From contig CM057829.1 of NCBI GenBank assembly GCA_030068075.1, positions 89,637,889 to 89,701,888 on the forward strand: DNA of 64,000 nucleotides. Direction: 5' to 3'. The stretch comes from Paguma larvata. Its lineage: Eukaryota; Chordata; Mammalia; Carnivora; Viverridae. Made by a program: the position numbers and the translations under genes. The number at the start of each line of letters is the position of its first letter. Position 1 is the stretch's first letter. Under the pieces are notes generated by a model. That model was not told where the DNA came from, searched no databases, and saw only the letters and a program-made list of their open reading frames with translations. Positions 34,589 to 46,242 of the stretch are shown in pieces.

Positions 34589-36827
34589 GAAAGGTCGTCT
34601 CCTGTCTTGCAGAAGTTCAATTAGACAGGTGGAGTTGCTGTCTATGATGTTGTGATGTTGAAGTCTTTCAGATTAGTTGATGGATGTAAATGAACCTAAT
34701 TTAGCATATGTGCAAAATTGGTTCTTTGGGGACCAATTAATAGTAAGACAAATTTATGATAGACTTTTTACTGTTTAATATACTGGGTAAGAACTTCATG
34801 AATCTGGAAGCTTGATCTTTCACTTTTCCAACTAGATATCCAATAAATAACCCCACATAAGCTAAATAGTTTAGAATGCTAGGTTTAAGTAGAGAGGGTA
34901 CAGCTGTAATTTCAAATGCCATTATGTTAACAGAATACGTGAACGAGGAGTTATGGTACAATTTGTTTTCTCAGGTTTTATTACATGCTAGCTATACTGC
35001 AAAACTGCAGTATTTTGATTAGTCACAACGGAACATGTTATTTTCAGGTAGCATATATCAATCATATTGACAGATGAAAAAACTAAGAATATTTATTTTT
35101 GCCCTGGCTGTCATTATTATATCTGCTAGGATTAAAAAGAGAGAGAGAACAAATAGAATGGAAACTAAATGAGACCACAAATACAGGACGTGTTGGAGTA
35201 TACATGTCTCACAAGAGATATTTTATATATGGACTGAAGGAGTCGCTAGATACCCTTGGTTTTAGCACAAGGTGTTCTTTTTAAAGTGCTCAAATAGTCA
35301 AATTATTTGATTGAATTGCCTGCTACACTGCAGAACTAGTCATTCATGATACTTATTTTTGACACTGCAGTTATGCCTCCATCTTTAAAAAAAAGTCAAT
35401 GCCCACTTAATGCTTTTGCAAAATGTAACTCTGTTTTCAAGTCAGCATTTTATAATACCTTAAAAAAATAGAATGAAAAAATCACTGTGATGGAATGAAA
35501 ACATTACGTCATTTTCTTGCTCTCTGTAAGAAATAGTACTCATATCACTCCTTATTAAAAAATTAGATATTCTCCAAATAAGGTATAATCTTATAATTTT
35601 TTCATAAGGTTTAACCTATGCCCTGTTAGTTGGTTATGAAAAACCGATTAATTTTAAAATACAGGTCCAGCACTTTGCCTTTTGTGCTACTTGACCACTT
35701 AAAAATATAAATATGTAATAATATATTATTACTAATGATCTCAGTTTCACTTACTAATGTAAAATATTAGGATTAGATATTTTTATTTATATATCTTGGA
35801 GTACAGCATATTACCTATTTCAGCAGTAAAATGTATTTTCATGTTAAAAGAATATATATTTCTGTACTTTTTAAAAAAATAGTGACTGGTAAAAGCCAAA
35901 GCAATCACTGCCTAAAGACTCTAAATATTCTGACCAGAACACTAGACCATAATAAGGCATTTTTAGACAAATTTGTGACACTCAATGTTGCCCAAGCTGT
36001 GATCCCATATTCTGCCTCTGAAGAAAAACATATTCAAAAAACCAATACGAGAAGAAATTTGAGTGTAAATTAAACATCATTGTCTTTTATATATGCACAA
36101 TTATTTTAGATGAGCTAAAAAATATGGGTGGGAAAATAAGATTCCTTCATTTTAATTCAACATTTTTCCTTCTAAAAGACCACTTGAAATCTATTTTTTA
36201 TTCTTGGGTAGTAATCAAGGAATGTCCACTCAAGTTTTTAAAGACTATCTTAACTTCCGCAATTGCACTCCAATCTATATTCACTCCTGGGCAAAAAATT
36301 TTAAAGACTATAAACAAGACCTTCTTTTAACCTAAACACAGGTTACATTTGCGTAAATCCTTCTGTCTTAGACCACTTCCTTTTTATTTTTTTTTTACAA
36401 CTCTTAGGCAAAGTGACTTTGATTTAGCTTGTCGTTTATTAAAATTCATCAGTTGATTGTAAGAAGTCTGCTTGCACACACCAGTCACTCTCTTAGCAAA
36501 GACTCTTAATGGAAAATAAAAGCACTTTCTCCATGTAAATAAATCCAACTTCTTCCTTGAAACTCAAAGCGGGCGATGAGATCGGTTGCATAAGAGATAT
36601 TGGGAAGCTCACTGGCAGGGAGCCTTAAGAGGCAAGCAGCTATCTCAATTTTTCTCACTTAATCTTGGCTTCACGTCAGAAGCTGTGCAGCAGTGCAGTA
36701 GAATAGGGCCTGGCAAAACCTTTGCGAGCAAAGCGCCTTTTGTGCTGGGACTGTGGCTGGCTACAGACGCCTCGGCGGTTTGCAAGGCTGGATTTCCCAT
36801 TGATTTCCTCCTCCTTTGCTTCCCCAG

Positions 36828-37356
<529 letters not shown>

Positions 37357-38687
37357 TAGCCTCCCGGGGTTTTAAAGAACCCCCTCGTGCTTTTCATTTC
37401 GTTTCCTTTTTTCTTTCTTTTATATATATAAAAAAAAAATAGCCACGGGAGGATGAAGTGAGAGCCAGTGTGTGGTAGTGGTCGCTGCATTACCCCTCCA
37501 CGCCGTCGCCCGAGATGGTGACGACGCTGGGGGCACAGCCGGCGGTTGCGCCCGCCGGTCTCCGCGGGAGCCCTCCGGGCTTGGCGGGCTGAACGCGCGC
37601 GCCGGGGCTGAAGGCTCTCAGCCTGCGGGGCGGACGAGTCAATACCTGGTAACTCTTTGGGAAGTTGGCGTCTGTCCGCTTGGGTCTGGGACCCGGACAG
37701 GTCCGCGAGTGAAAGGCACTAACCCTTTGGATTTCATTTGTCATCGGAGAGCCTTTTAGGTTAATTTCACCGCTCTCCAGCTCCTGGTTGCCTCTTTGGG
37801 AACACGGCGCTTTTAAAAATATTGTTGTAAGGTAAAAGGCTCTATTTAGCAAGAGGAGGCTGCTGCTTAGCTGAAGTAAAATAGCGTCCTAAGAAACGGT
37901 TCTGTGTGTTTTTAACTTGTGAGCCCTCCTCTCCCGGCTTTCTTAGAGTCCTGAGCTAATGAATGATTAACAGTGGTGATTGGGGCGGAGAGTAGTTGTG
38001 TATGGGAGTCTGAGTGTACGTCTTTATTTCATTGTGGCATGATGAAAGAGTCGAGTGGCAGTTATATATTAGGGGAATCTATGGCTTTCCTGAGGAATCA
38101 GGGTTTTTCCAGAGCTCGAAGGAAAATCTAAACGTGAGATTCCTGTGAAAACGCTGGTCAGGAGATTTGCTTGGAGGAAATGAAGCGTGGGCAACAGCTC
38201 AGCTGCTGTGAATGTCCAATGGAGTTTTAGGAGGAGCAGAACTAGTCAGGGAAAGTTCCCTTAAGTAGGTAACAGCCAGAGAGGAGAAAGCCAACCGGGT
38301 AAACGCTCCCACAGTGGGTGCCTCCTTTGACAGTTCAAGTGGATTGAGACCAAAGAGTGCAAGAAAGCGTATAATCCTGAGTATGTGTCTTTGAGATAAA
38401 AGCAGATACATCAAGTCAGTCAAAATTAAAGCGAAGTGATTGCCTGCATCTCCTATTATGTCAACAGCATCTCCTCTCTTTCCTTTTTCCCATGTGCTTT
38501 TTCTATAACGATAAAATCTATCATCTCTCTTGGGCTTTGCGGAGCCAGGATAGGATTGGTTTTCGCATATTAAAAACAGGGAATCTTACTTTCCCCTTCC
38601 CTCATCCAACACATAAACACCTGGAATCCAGACGGCTGGGAATGACGGAGACAACAGGTTATATCTAAATTCCTACTGTAGAAGCGT

Positions 38688-38736
38688 TTTTTGTTTTTGT
38701 CTTTTTGTTTTTGTTTTTGTTTTTTTTTTTTTTCTT
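38688..38736. repeat. (GTTTTT)n and T-rich tract
   Basis: GTTTTT units passing into a T run with CTTT interruptions. Confidence 0.85.
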
Positions 38737-38844
38737 TCTTCATGCCTTTAGATGGTACTTAAGCACGTTGCTCTTAGCAACGAGAGTCCACAGGAATGCC
38801 TGTTTCTTTGGATGAGATTAAACAGGTCTCTGTATCATTGGAAA

Positions 38845-38869
38845 TGTGTGTGTGTGTGTGTGTGTGTGT
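38845..38869. repeat. (TG)n microsatellite
   Basis: About twelve uninterrupted TG units, a probable polymorphic marker. Confidence 0.95.
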
Positions 38870-40022
38870 ATGTTCAGCTGTTCTCCTTCAAGCATGTTAA
38901 ATGCTACAGTATGGTAGTTTCGCCCAATATTTTGAGTAGTTCAACCTACTTATTTGGAACACTGAGGTATCTTCTGAAATGTGTTTGTGAATGAGTGTGC
39001 CTTAGTGTGTTTGCTTGTGAACTGAGTGGGGAAAAAAAAGAAGAGTTGGAGCTGAAAAACTGCCACCAGTACTCTAAAGATTTAATTATTGCTGCTCTGG
39101 TCTTGCAGCACAATATTTGCTGAATCATTAGATTGTTACATTCGCTGATCATTTCATATCTTCATATTAAAAATCTTGGCGACCGTAGCAGAGTGTGTAG
39201 CAGCTTTCAAAAGAGCTGACACACACACAAAAAATATATTTTCCTAGACCAATGCTTACTAAGAATGTCCTTAAGAAATAGGAGAGTAGGCAAAGACCTT
39301 CTCACCAGTGCCAGGATACCCTAAACCAATGCCCCAATTTTTAGCTAACCTGTTATTTTCTCCATTAACTTCAAATATCTTCCACGTGGAGATCTATTTT
39401 CTCCGATTTCTGACCTGAGTTATGCGGAAGGACTGTGTACATTGTAATCATTGGACCATTTCCCTGCTTGGGCTATTTGGATGCATTGGTGGGAGTTTTA
39501 TATTCTTCTGGGGAAAACATGTTTTGAGTGGACTGGATGGTTGGTTGAGTGTGTCTAAGCCACTCCTGAGAAAGGTTATTTTCAACTTTGATTCAAAGGG
39601 CCAACTAGAATCTCATCCTTAGCCTCGGGCATTGTGAGGGTAGGGTTAGGGGTTGCTGGTAGAGCAGTTGGCCCCGGGCGGTGGCCTGCCAGGTGTGGGT
39701 GAGAAGCACTGACTCTGCAGAAGACTTGGCAACCAGTCCCCACCTCCTCAACCTCCTGGGCTTGACTAGGAGCTGCCAACCACCCAGAAATTCTGCCTGG
39801 GTGCCATGGCAACTGCCGAATGTGGCCAGGAGGCTGCCCCAGCCCCCCTTCCGGTTGGTGGTGGAAAAACCCACAAGGCTCTAGCTGCACCACTACACAC
39901 ACCCCCAAGGGCTGTAACTCGACCCTGACCCTGTGTCCTCCTAGCAAAGTCTGTGGATTGGGGAGTTATCTGCACAGGGTGCTGACCCTTGCTGAGTTCC
40001 TGCAGGTCTAACGGGTACAAAG

Positions 40023-40046
40023 CGCTCTCTCTCTCTCTCTCTTTCT
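40023..40046. repeat. (CT)n pyrimidine tract
   Basis: About nine CT units then TTTCTC; a polypyrimidine run able to form a triplex-type structure, directly before the alternating tract. Confidence 0.85.
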
Positions 40047-40081
40047 CATACGCACACGTGCGCGTGCGTGCACACACATGC
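40047..40081. repeat. 35-base alternating pyrimidine-purine tract (Z-DNA type)
   Basis: Strict pyrimidine-purine alternation across all 35 bases, centred on cgcacacgtgcgcgtgcgtg. The mix of CG and CA/TG steps favours Z-DNA. It contains a CACGTG E-box at 40055-40060. Confidence 0.8.
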
Positions 40082-41280
40082 TGGCAAATGCACTCTCGTG
40101 AAGCAAGTCTAACACTTTGGCACAGTGACTCCTCTCTCCTGCCCAAAAAAACTTATGCGGCTACGCCCAGGAGCAGGGCCTCTGTCCTGGCACACCCCTC
40201 CCACCCTCACTGGCTCTCACTGAGCTTCACTCTGGGGCCTCTTCCTCTGTGCGGCGGAGCAAACATCTCTGAGAGGTCGTCTCTGGAGCGCTGACCCGAG
40301 GGCGCTTTCCCTCAGCTTTAAGATAGCTCAGGGCACTGAGGGAAAGGACTTATGGCCAGCTAAGAGTCAGCTCCTCTGACGCCGGTGGCTGTTTTTTGTC
40401 TTCGATCCTGGTTGTGCACATTTTGGCTTCTCCTGGCACGACACTCACCTAAGGAGACAATGTCAGGGGACAAAGTGGATACCCGACGGTCAGAGTCCGT
40501 TCTCCAGTTCCAGGTCAGAGCAAACGTTCTCAGAGCCAGCTTTTCCAGGTGCCTGAGAAGTCTCCAGCCAGGCCTTTCCCCAGGCACAGTGGGTCCCGCT
40601 ATGTAAATGAGGCACCTTTGTGTCTCTGCAGCTGCGTGCTGGCTCTGCCTGCAGTTGGTGAGGGCAAAGGCAGGATCTTTCCGTTTGCGGGGGCGTGGCC
40701 CCCAATATCTACTGCAGCTCTCGGTACTTGAACATTGCTTTTCTTACAGTCACCGCCCTCTCTTCCTGTTCTGCTCGACCCCTGTTCCTGGGACAGCCTG
40801 AGGATAGAAAGTGGCTCTGTCCGGGGCTCGGGACTAGGGACTCGTACTAGTATCGGGCTAGCAGTTATTTTTGTAGTTTGGGAAGTTTTGGCATCTTCGC
40901 TAAGCAGTCACTCCTCAAGATACCACTTGTTTCCAATCTTTGAGGTCGAGTTATTTTTCAGTACTTATCTGAATTGGCATTTAGAACTCCAGGAGCAAAG
41001 ACATCAACCTAAACTTTCTCCCAAACTCTTGGGCAGCTTCTTCAAGCCAGTCGTGTTAGAGGCGCTAAGCATGTGATATAGGCCATTTCTTTCCTTCAGA
41101 TGTTTTGACCTAGCGTTTCTTTTAAGCATGCCAGTAGAACGGCTTTCTTTAAAGGCTTCGCAGGCAAGGTCTTCCCTGCGATGCGCTCCGACCTCCTTGC
41201 TACTGCGCACTGGCCACCGCTCCACCGCGCAGCACGTAGCCGCCTCCCAGCCGAAGGTGAAGACTACTAGCTCAGGGACA

Positions 41281-44200
41281 GCTCAGATAATAAAACCCAC
41301 GACGTGAGGAGGAGTGGAAAGAGTTCCTATGGAAATCCCCCTATTTGCTGGACATCCCATGTGCTCTGATATAATAATTAGTAGCAGATGTACTACAACA
41401 TCAAGGAGGGTGAGTGAATTGACTGAGCTTAGAAGCCGCCACTCTCTACAAGTTCTTTGAAAGAGATTTTTCTTCCTTTGGGAGGTGAGGTGGGCGGGAG
41501 GGAGGAGTGGCCTTACATCTGGAAGCGGGAACACTGGCTCTTGAGAGGCGGGGATGGGGGAGTAATAGCGGCTACTGTCTGAAATAGATAAAGCCCGAAC
41601 ACCTGCTCAGCTGAGCTCTGGAAAGCAGGGGAGGGAAATCTTTCCAAGAATTGCCAACACAACGGCCACTAAAAAAATCTGTTTTTCACATAAGTTCTCA
41701 CTTATTCTTAAAGCTTCAAAGACTAACTCTGATGTGATCCATCAACAGAGGCACACTCATTTCAGAAAACAACTTTGAAAAATGATCTTTTCGTCCTCTA
41801 GAAATAGCACCCCTTCTCCACCTAGACACATTTTCAGGCTTTGTGAGGTTGTCTTTCAGCAGTGAACAGGGGTTTATATGTCAGTAGACATTTCTTCAGA
41901 CAGACACCTTCTGCTTTGTAGTTTAATTCAAGTGATTATTGCAGTGTGTTCATTCCCTGAATTCTCAAATGACACTGTTTCAACATTTACTCAGCACAGG
42001 AAAGTTAATGTGAATCGCTCCCACACAAAGGAGGAACATACCATAGACCAAACACAAGATGTATCATTGATTATCAGAGCCTTTTCAAGTCTATTCACCA
42101 TTAAGTAATGTGTTGCCTATGATAAAGATGGCATAATTTTTGATTTTCTTATCATTGTCAAAATTTCTGATACAGAATATGCTTTGGTCTTTTGTAGTAG
42201 AAACTCAAATGAGAGGAATTCATTTTCTCTTTCCGTTGTTAAGATTTTACTGTGTTATCATAGCTGCAGTTACATTTGTTCCCTGAAAATTGTTGATATC
42301 CGTTTTCATACATCAGAGTAGAAAGCAGTTGACAGTTCTTCAACTGCCCTATACTTAAATCATTAATCCACTGCATCGATAAAACCTGGGGTCTGTGGGA
42401 GACCCTAAGTTTTCCCCAGGAGGGTGGTCTGATGTATTGAAATGGAATTGTTGATTGTCTTGTGTTTGAGAGGTGAAACATTATCTTCTGTGGGCTTTCA
42501 CTTTATAGTCCAGTTATCAAGGTACTGGAAATGCTTCAAATGAATCTTACACCCTAAGTCTTAGCATGAAAAGTAAGGTCAAAAGCCCCTGAAAGAAAAG
42601 GAAGTAGGTGCACATCATCATTATTGACTGGTCTAGATTAAACACCGAAGAGGAAGATTTCAATCTGATAACGTCATAGGGCTTCCTGTTTTTCTTTGCT
42701 GCTTCTGCTGACAATTTTTGTAAGGTAATTAAATTGGCTGATTGAAGTCACGGTGGTCATGGGGCGATAAAGACCATTTGGATTTAATGGAATTTAAAAC
42801 AACAGAGCACTGAACACAACTCTTACAGAACAAGAATTTTAATGGCCCATTTCGGGTGCTGACTAAATAGAATGCCCTTAACAAGTTTAATCGAAAGGGC
42901 AAGGCAGATTAGTACTATATAGTCTTTATGGTTGAAGATTGGGGAATTAAAATTATCCCTTTAAAAGACTCATTAATGCATTATCAAGATTTAATGTAGG
43001 TTCAATAAGCTTTCTTTGGATCTTCATCATATATGTGAACCTAGGTTTAGGAGCAAGTTTCAATAAAGAAATATTTTTAAGAGCTGAGCTAATAAATTGA
43101 ATTATATTTATTCAAATACAGAAGACGTTTAAAATTCTTTGAGAGTATATAGGGTGGTGAGGGTAAGTGTCGATGATAAATTCTTTCTTTTCTGTAACTG
43201 AAAAGAACAAATTTGACTTTTTGTTTAAAGTTTCATCATTGGTATTTTTTTTTGATTTTTACTCATAAACAAAGCTTGTCTATAGTAGAGAAACTACAGA
43301 GGTAATAAATTCTCAATATAGTCCTAGGTATTTGATATTTTATGTTGTCTTTTTAATCTTGTCTCCTCCCCCACCTTTTTTTTTTCTACTGAAAATTCTG
43401 CATTCAGGTTACCATACTTTATTCCATTCAAATCCCTTCTGCCCCAGAAAAAGTGCAGTTCCCTGCTTTACATTGGCAATACTAATGGACAGCCAATCCC
43501 AGGGTAAAAAAATCAAACCTCAGTCCATTATAAGATTGTTCACCTCTGCAGCCGTTTCTTTCCTTGTGGAATTGTCTACTCAAAGTTGTCCATTCCTTTG
43601 ATTATTCCAGAAAAACCTGACACCTGTGTTTTCATAAAAATCTGTAAGATTTTCATTGTCCACAATTTTAAAAATTGCTTAAAAAGTTCTGAGTTGATGA
43701 AATCGAAAGCAGCAAGCAGCCCAGAGGTCACCAGTTTTCACCCTCCAGCTCACCTCACATTCAGCATGTTCTCTGAGAAATACATACTTTATTGACTCTT
43801 CCTTGATCCCCAAACAAGTAAGCCTTATTTATCTCTTGCCTCACACCTTTAGGACCAAACATTTCATATTGTATTTTCAAGCAACAATTAGCTTATCTGA
43901 TTAAACCAATGTGAGTGTGAGATTAGAGGAGACCTTCAAAATCTTTCTGCAAGTTTTTTTTTTTTTTCATGTTATGTTTATATTTGAGCTTTGACTCTCC
44001 TCTGCGTTTATGGCACTATTCAAATATAGTATTTGGTTATAGATTGATGTAAACCATTTGTTTTCTTAACGAAAAACTAACATTCTTCTTTGGATTTAGT
44101 GGAAAGCCAGGTCACTAGACAGCAGGGCTTTTGTGTGAAGTTCTGAAAGAGTCTGGGGAGGTTGTGGCTTTCAGATCTTTTCCCCACTGATACGTGTAAT

Positions 44201-44940
44201 TCTCTCCATCTTTCCTTTTGGTTACACATCTTCCCTCTTCCGTGGCCTCGTTGTAAGACAAGTATATTCCGGAAGGAAGAGCGCATAGTCCCTAGCCTGT
44301 AAAGTTAGGATGAGTTTATTAGATTGATCGATTCTGTCTGTGACAGAGAAGCTCAGATACAAAAGAGAATACCGGTGCCTAAGGGAGTGCTGAGTGATTA
44401 GCACTGATGTGAAGGGGAGGCTGAGAGAACAGAAATCAAATGCCATTCGATACCCAGTCTTTTCTAGATTTACGGCAGTGCTTTGTAAATTGATCTTTTT
44501 GCTTGTATTGGTCCAAATCTTTGAGCATATGTGATTATTTTAGATAAGGTGTCAGTGATAGTCTTACATCCAGCTATCTCTTTCCAATCAAAGGGATCTT
44601 TAAATGCTTTGCATACCCTTTTACATCAACAAATGACTTTTCTATCATTGAACTAGACCAAGTATTTGTAAGACATTGCCTCTAATTCACATTTCAATCT
44701 CTGTGTCAGTCTTACTCTGAGTCCTTAACCTATCATGATGGGAATATTACTCAATTAAATGATCAAATAAGCAAAACAAATATTAAAGAAATGTCCTGCT
44801 TCAGTAAAGTCATAGGCATTTGATCTATTTTATGTCGTCATTTTAATATTGCCCTTCTTTTACCAACTGATGCTTTTGTATTCAGTTTATCATAGCTTTT
44901 AATGGAGGCCCCCTCTTTGCCCAGAAGAAAGGAAGATTCT
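41281..44940. other. Intron DNA, no repeats recognised; possible conserved elements
   Basis: Unique-looking. The stretch 42640-43010 is rich in TAATTA/TTTAATG/AATTAAAA words and includes ACGTCA (42674) and the palindrome TAATGCATTA (about 42974), a look common to conserved non-coding elements. Frames here are short and unsupported. Confidence 0.35.
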
Positions 44941-44944
44941 CTCA

Positions 44945-45090
44945 AGATGAAGGAAAACTATACAGGGCTTTAGAGGTCATCAAGTCTAGTATCCTACGTT
45001 TAGAGACGAATTGCCAAGAGCAGCTAACTAGCTTGTTCCAGTCATAGATAATTAGTGTCAGATTTTACACAAAAACATGAATATCCTGAC
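44945..45090 (-). mobile_element. MIR-like fragment
   Basis: 'ctttagaggtcatcaagtctagtatcctacgtttagagacgaattgccaagagcagctaactagcttg' resembles the complement of a MIR-type core. Strongly diverged. Confidence 0.35.
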
Positions 45091-45354
45091 TGCCAGTTTA
45101 GTGATGTTTTTCAGTGAATGATGCTATTTTTTTCAGTGTAGCCTCTGATTCTCTGTGCTTCGTAGCAACTTTAGGAAAAGCCACCGATTCCCATAGCTCC
45201 CCTAGACATTTGCCTACTTTGTTTCCTTCACCTTTTCTTTCATAGCACATTATCTCATCGATTATCCATTTTCTCTTTTTTTCTTTCTTGGTTTGCTCCA
45301 TTCCCCTCTCCCATGCCTGCCAAGGTCCTCTTTCTCCCCATGTCCAGTGCTTTA

Positions 45355-45565
45355 ACCACTTTCATTCATATATTAAATAGTAATTGAGTACATATTATGT
45401 GTCAGGGAACTAGAATTCTAAGACCCAGCTTCTGCCTCAAGGAGTTTGTAGTCTAATTAAAGAAAAAATATATATATATGGAGAGAGAGAGAGGTGCAGG
45501 AAATAAATACAATGGTTATTTAAAGGAGATTATTGTGGGTTTGAATTTTAATAAAATAAAGACTC
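45355..45565 (-). mobile_element. L2 LINE 3'-end fragment, reverse orientation
   Basis: 'ttcattcatatattaaatagtaattgagtacatattatgtgtcagggaac...gcctcaaggagtttgtagtctaatta' is the complement of the L2 3' end. Contains a (TA)n/(GA)n simple tract at about 45468-45494. Confidence 0.6.
45468..45494. repeat. (TA)n-(GA)n compound simple repeat
   Basis: TATATATATATATG followed by GAGAGAGAGAGAGG. Confidence 0.85.
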
Positions 45566-45594
45566 TGGCTGGGACCTATAAAAAATGTGTGATA

Positions 45595-45616
45595 GGGAGG
45601 GTGGGGGTGGGGCGGG
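45595..45616 (+). promoter_or_regulatory. G-quadruplex motif in GRIK2 intron (sense strand)
   Basis: GGG-A-GGG-T-GGGGG-T-GGGG-C-GGG: five G-runs with one-base loops in 22 bases, close to an ideal parallel quadruplex. Because it is on the sense strand it would also be present in the pre-mRNA. Confidence 0.75.
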
Positions 45617-46221
45617 AAGGTGTATCATTGGCAAAATTCTCAGCACTAGAAAAGAAATTTCATCACAAACTAAGAAGGTGAGCTTTGGGACAGGAATGGA
45701 CCAGTTCTATGCTGCTATCTTTCTGTCTAGGAAGGATAGATAGAGCGTGCTTTTTCAGAGTTTTAGTATTTAGGTCATAGGATTTTGACTCCCGTATGTA
45801 GCCTCCGGAAAGCCACTGAAGGTGAAAGGGTGAGATTTACGTAGTGCACAGCAAGCAGTCAAGTGGTCTCTCAGTCTGCTGCTTGTGTTTTATGAAGAAT
45901 AAGTGGATCTCCCTTCTCCTTCTTACTGAAATGAAAGCAAAGAACCCATCCTTGTCCTTGATCATTGAAGCCTCCATGAAGTTCTTGGTCTGGGATCACA
46001 GAGACCTCTGAAGCAAAATCCTGAAATGAAATAAAGGAACGTCCTTTTAATATATGGCCGGATCATATGATTAAGCAAGGAAAAGTTTCCAGTTAATCTA
46101 AAGAAAATTGCATTGGAGGACAATTTAAGAGTACTATTAGCTTCTTTGGGGAGTAAAAATAAATTGCCTCCAAGAAAATTTTCAGCGTTTTATGTCTAAC
46201 TCTAAGTGATCCTTGAAGCGT

Positions 46222-46242
46222 TACACACACACACACACACAC
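46222..46242. repeat. (CA)n microsatellite
   Basis: Ten uninterrupted CA units. Confidence 0.95.

Larger units (their letters stand above)
31581..36827 (+). other. GRIK2: GRIK2 5'-UTR intron 1 (inferred, 5.2 kb)
   Basis: Bounded by GTAAGG at 31581 and the acceptor cttccccag|GC at 36826/36828. Carries no carnivore SINE, L1 or LTR that I recognise. It contains the CTCF-like site at 33254, the RE1-like site at 34568, a (CCAA)n tract and a TG microsatellite. AT-rich parts at 32690-32830 and 35500-36120 hold many TAATTA-type words. Open frames inside are short and unsupported. Confidence 0.55.
37721..39999. other. Intron DNA downstream of the CpG island
   Basis: Mixed-composition unique-looking sequence with a poly(GTTTTT)/T tract and a TG microsatellite. 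Frames at 39422-39622 and the overlapping minus frames at 39582-40146 show no domain and lie in GC-rich sequence. Confidence 0.4.
40000..41280. promoter_or_regulatory. Intragenic CpG-enriched domain
   Basis: Third CpG-enriched stretch, about 3-4 kb after the coding exon. It has a GGGGGCGTGG KLF/Sp1-type box (about 40688) and a CpG-dense end at 41170-41260 ('ctgcgatgcgctccgacc', 'ccaccgcgcagcacgtagccgcc'). It could be an alternative or antisense promoter or an enhancer. Frames on both strands here (40360-41225) overlap heavily and are not credible genes. Confidence 0.4.

Noticed and set aside
37472..37852. Frames of 95 and 120 codons on opposite strands after the GRIK2 exon
   Set aside because: They occupy the CpG-rich start of the intron and overlap each other; stop-poor composition explains them.
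39582..40146. Overlapping minus-strand frames of 121 and 126 codons
   Set aside because: Several frames on both strands overlap in GC-rich sequence. No domain, and they include microsatellite translation (Glu/Arg runs).
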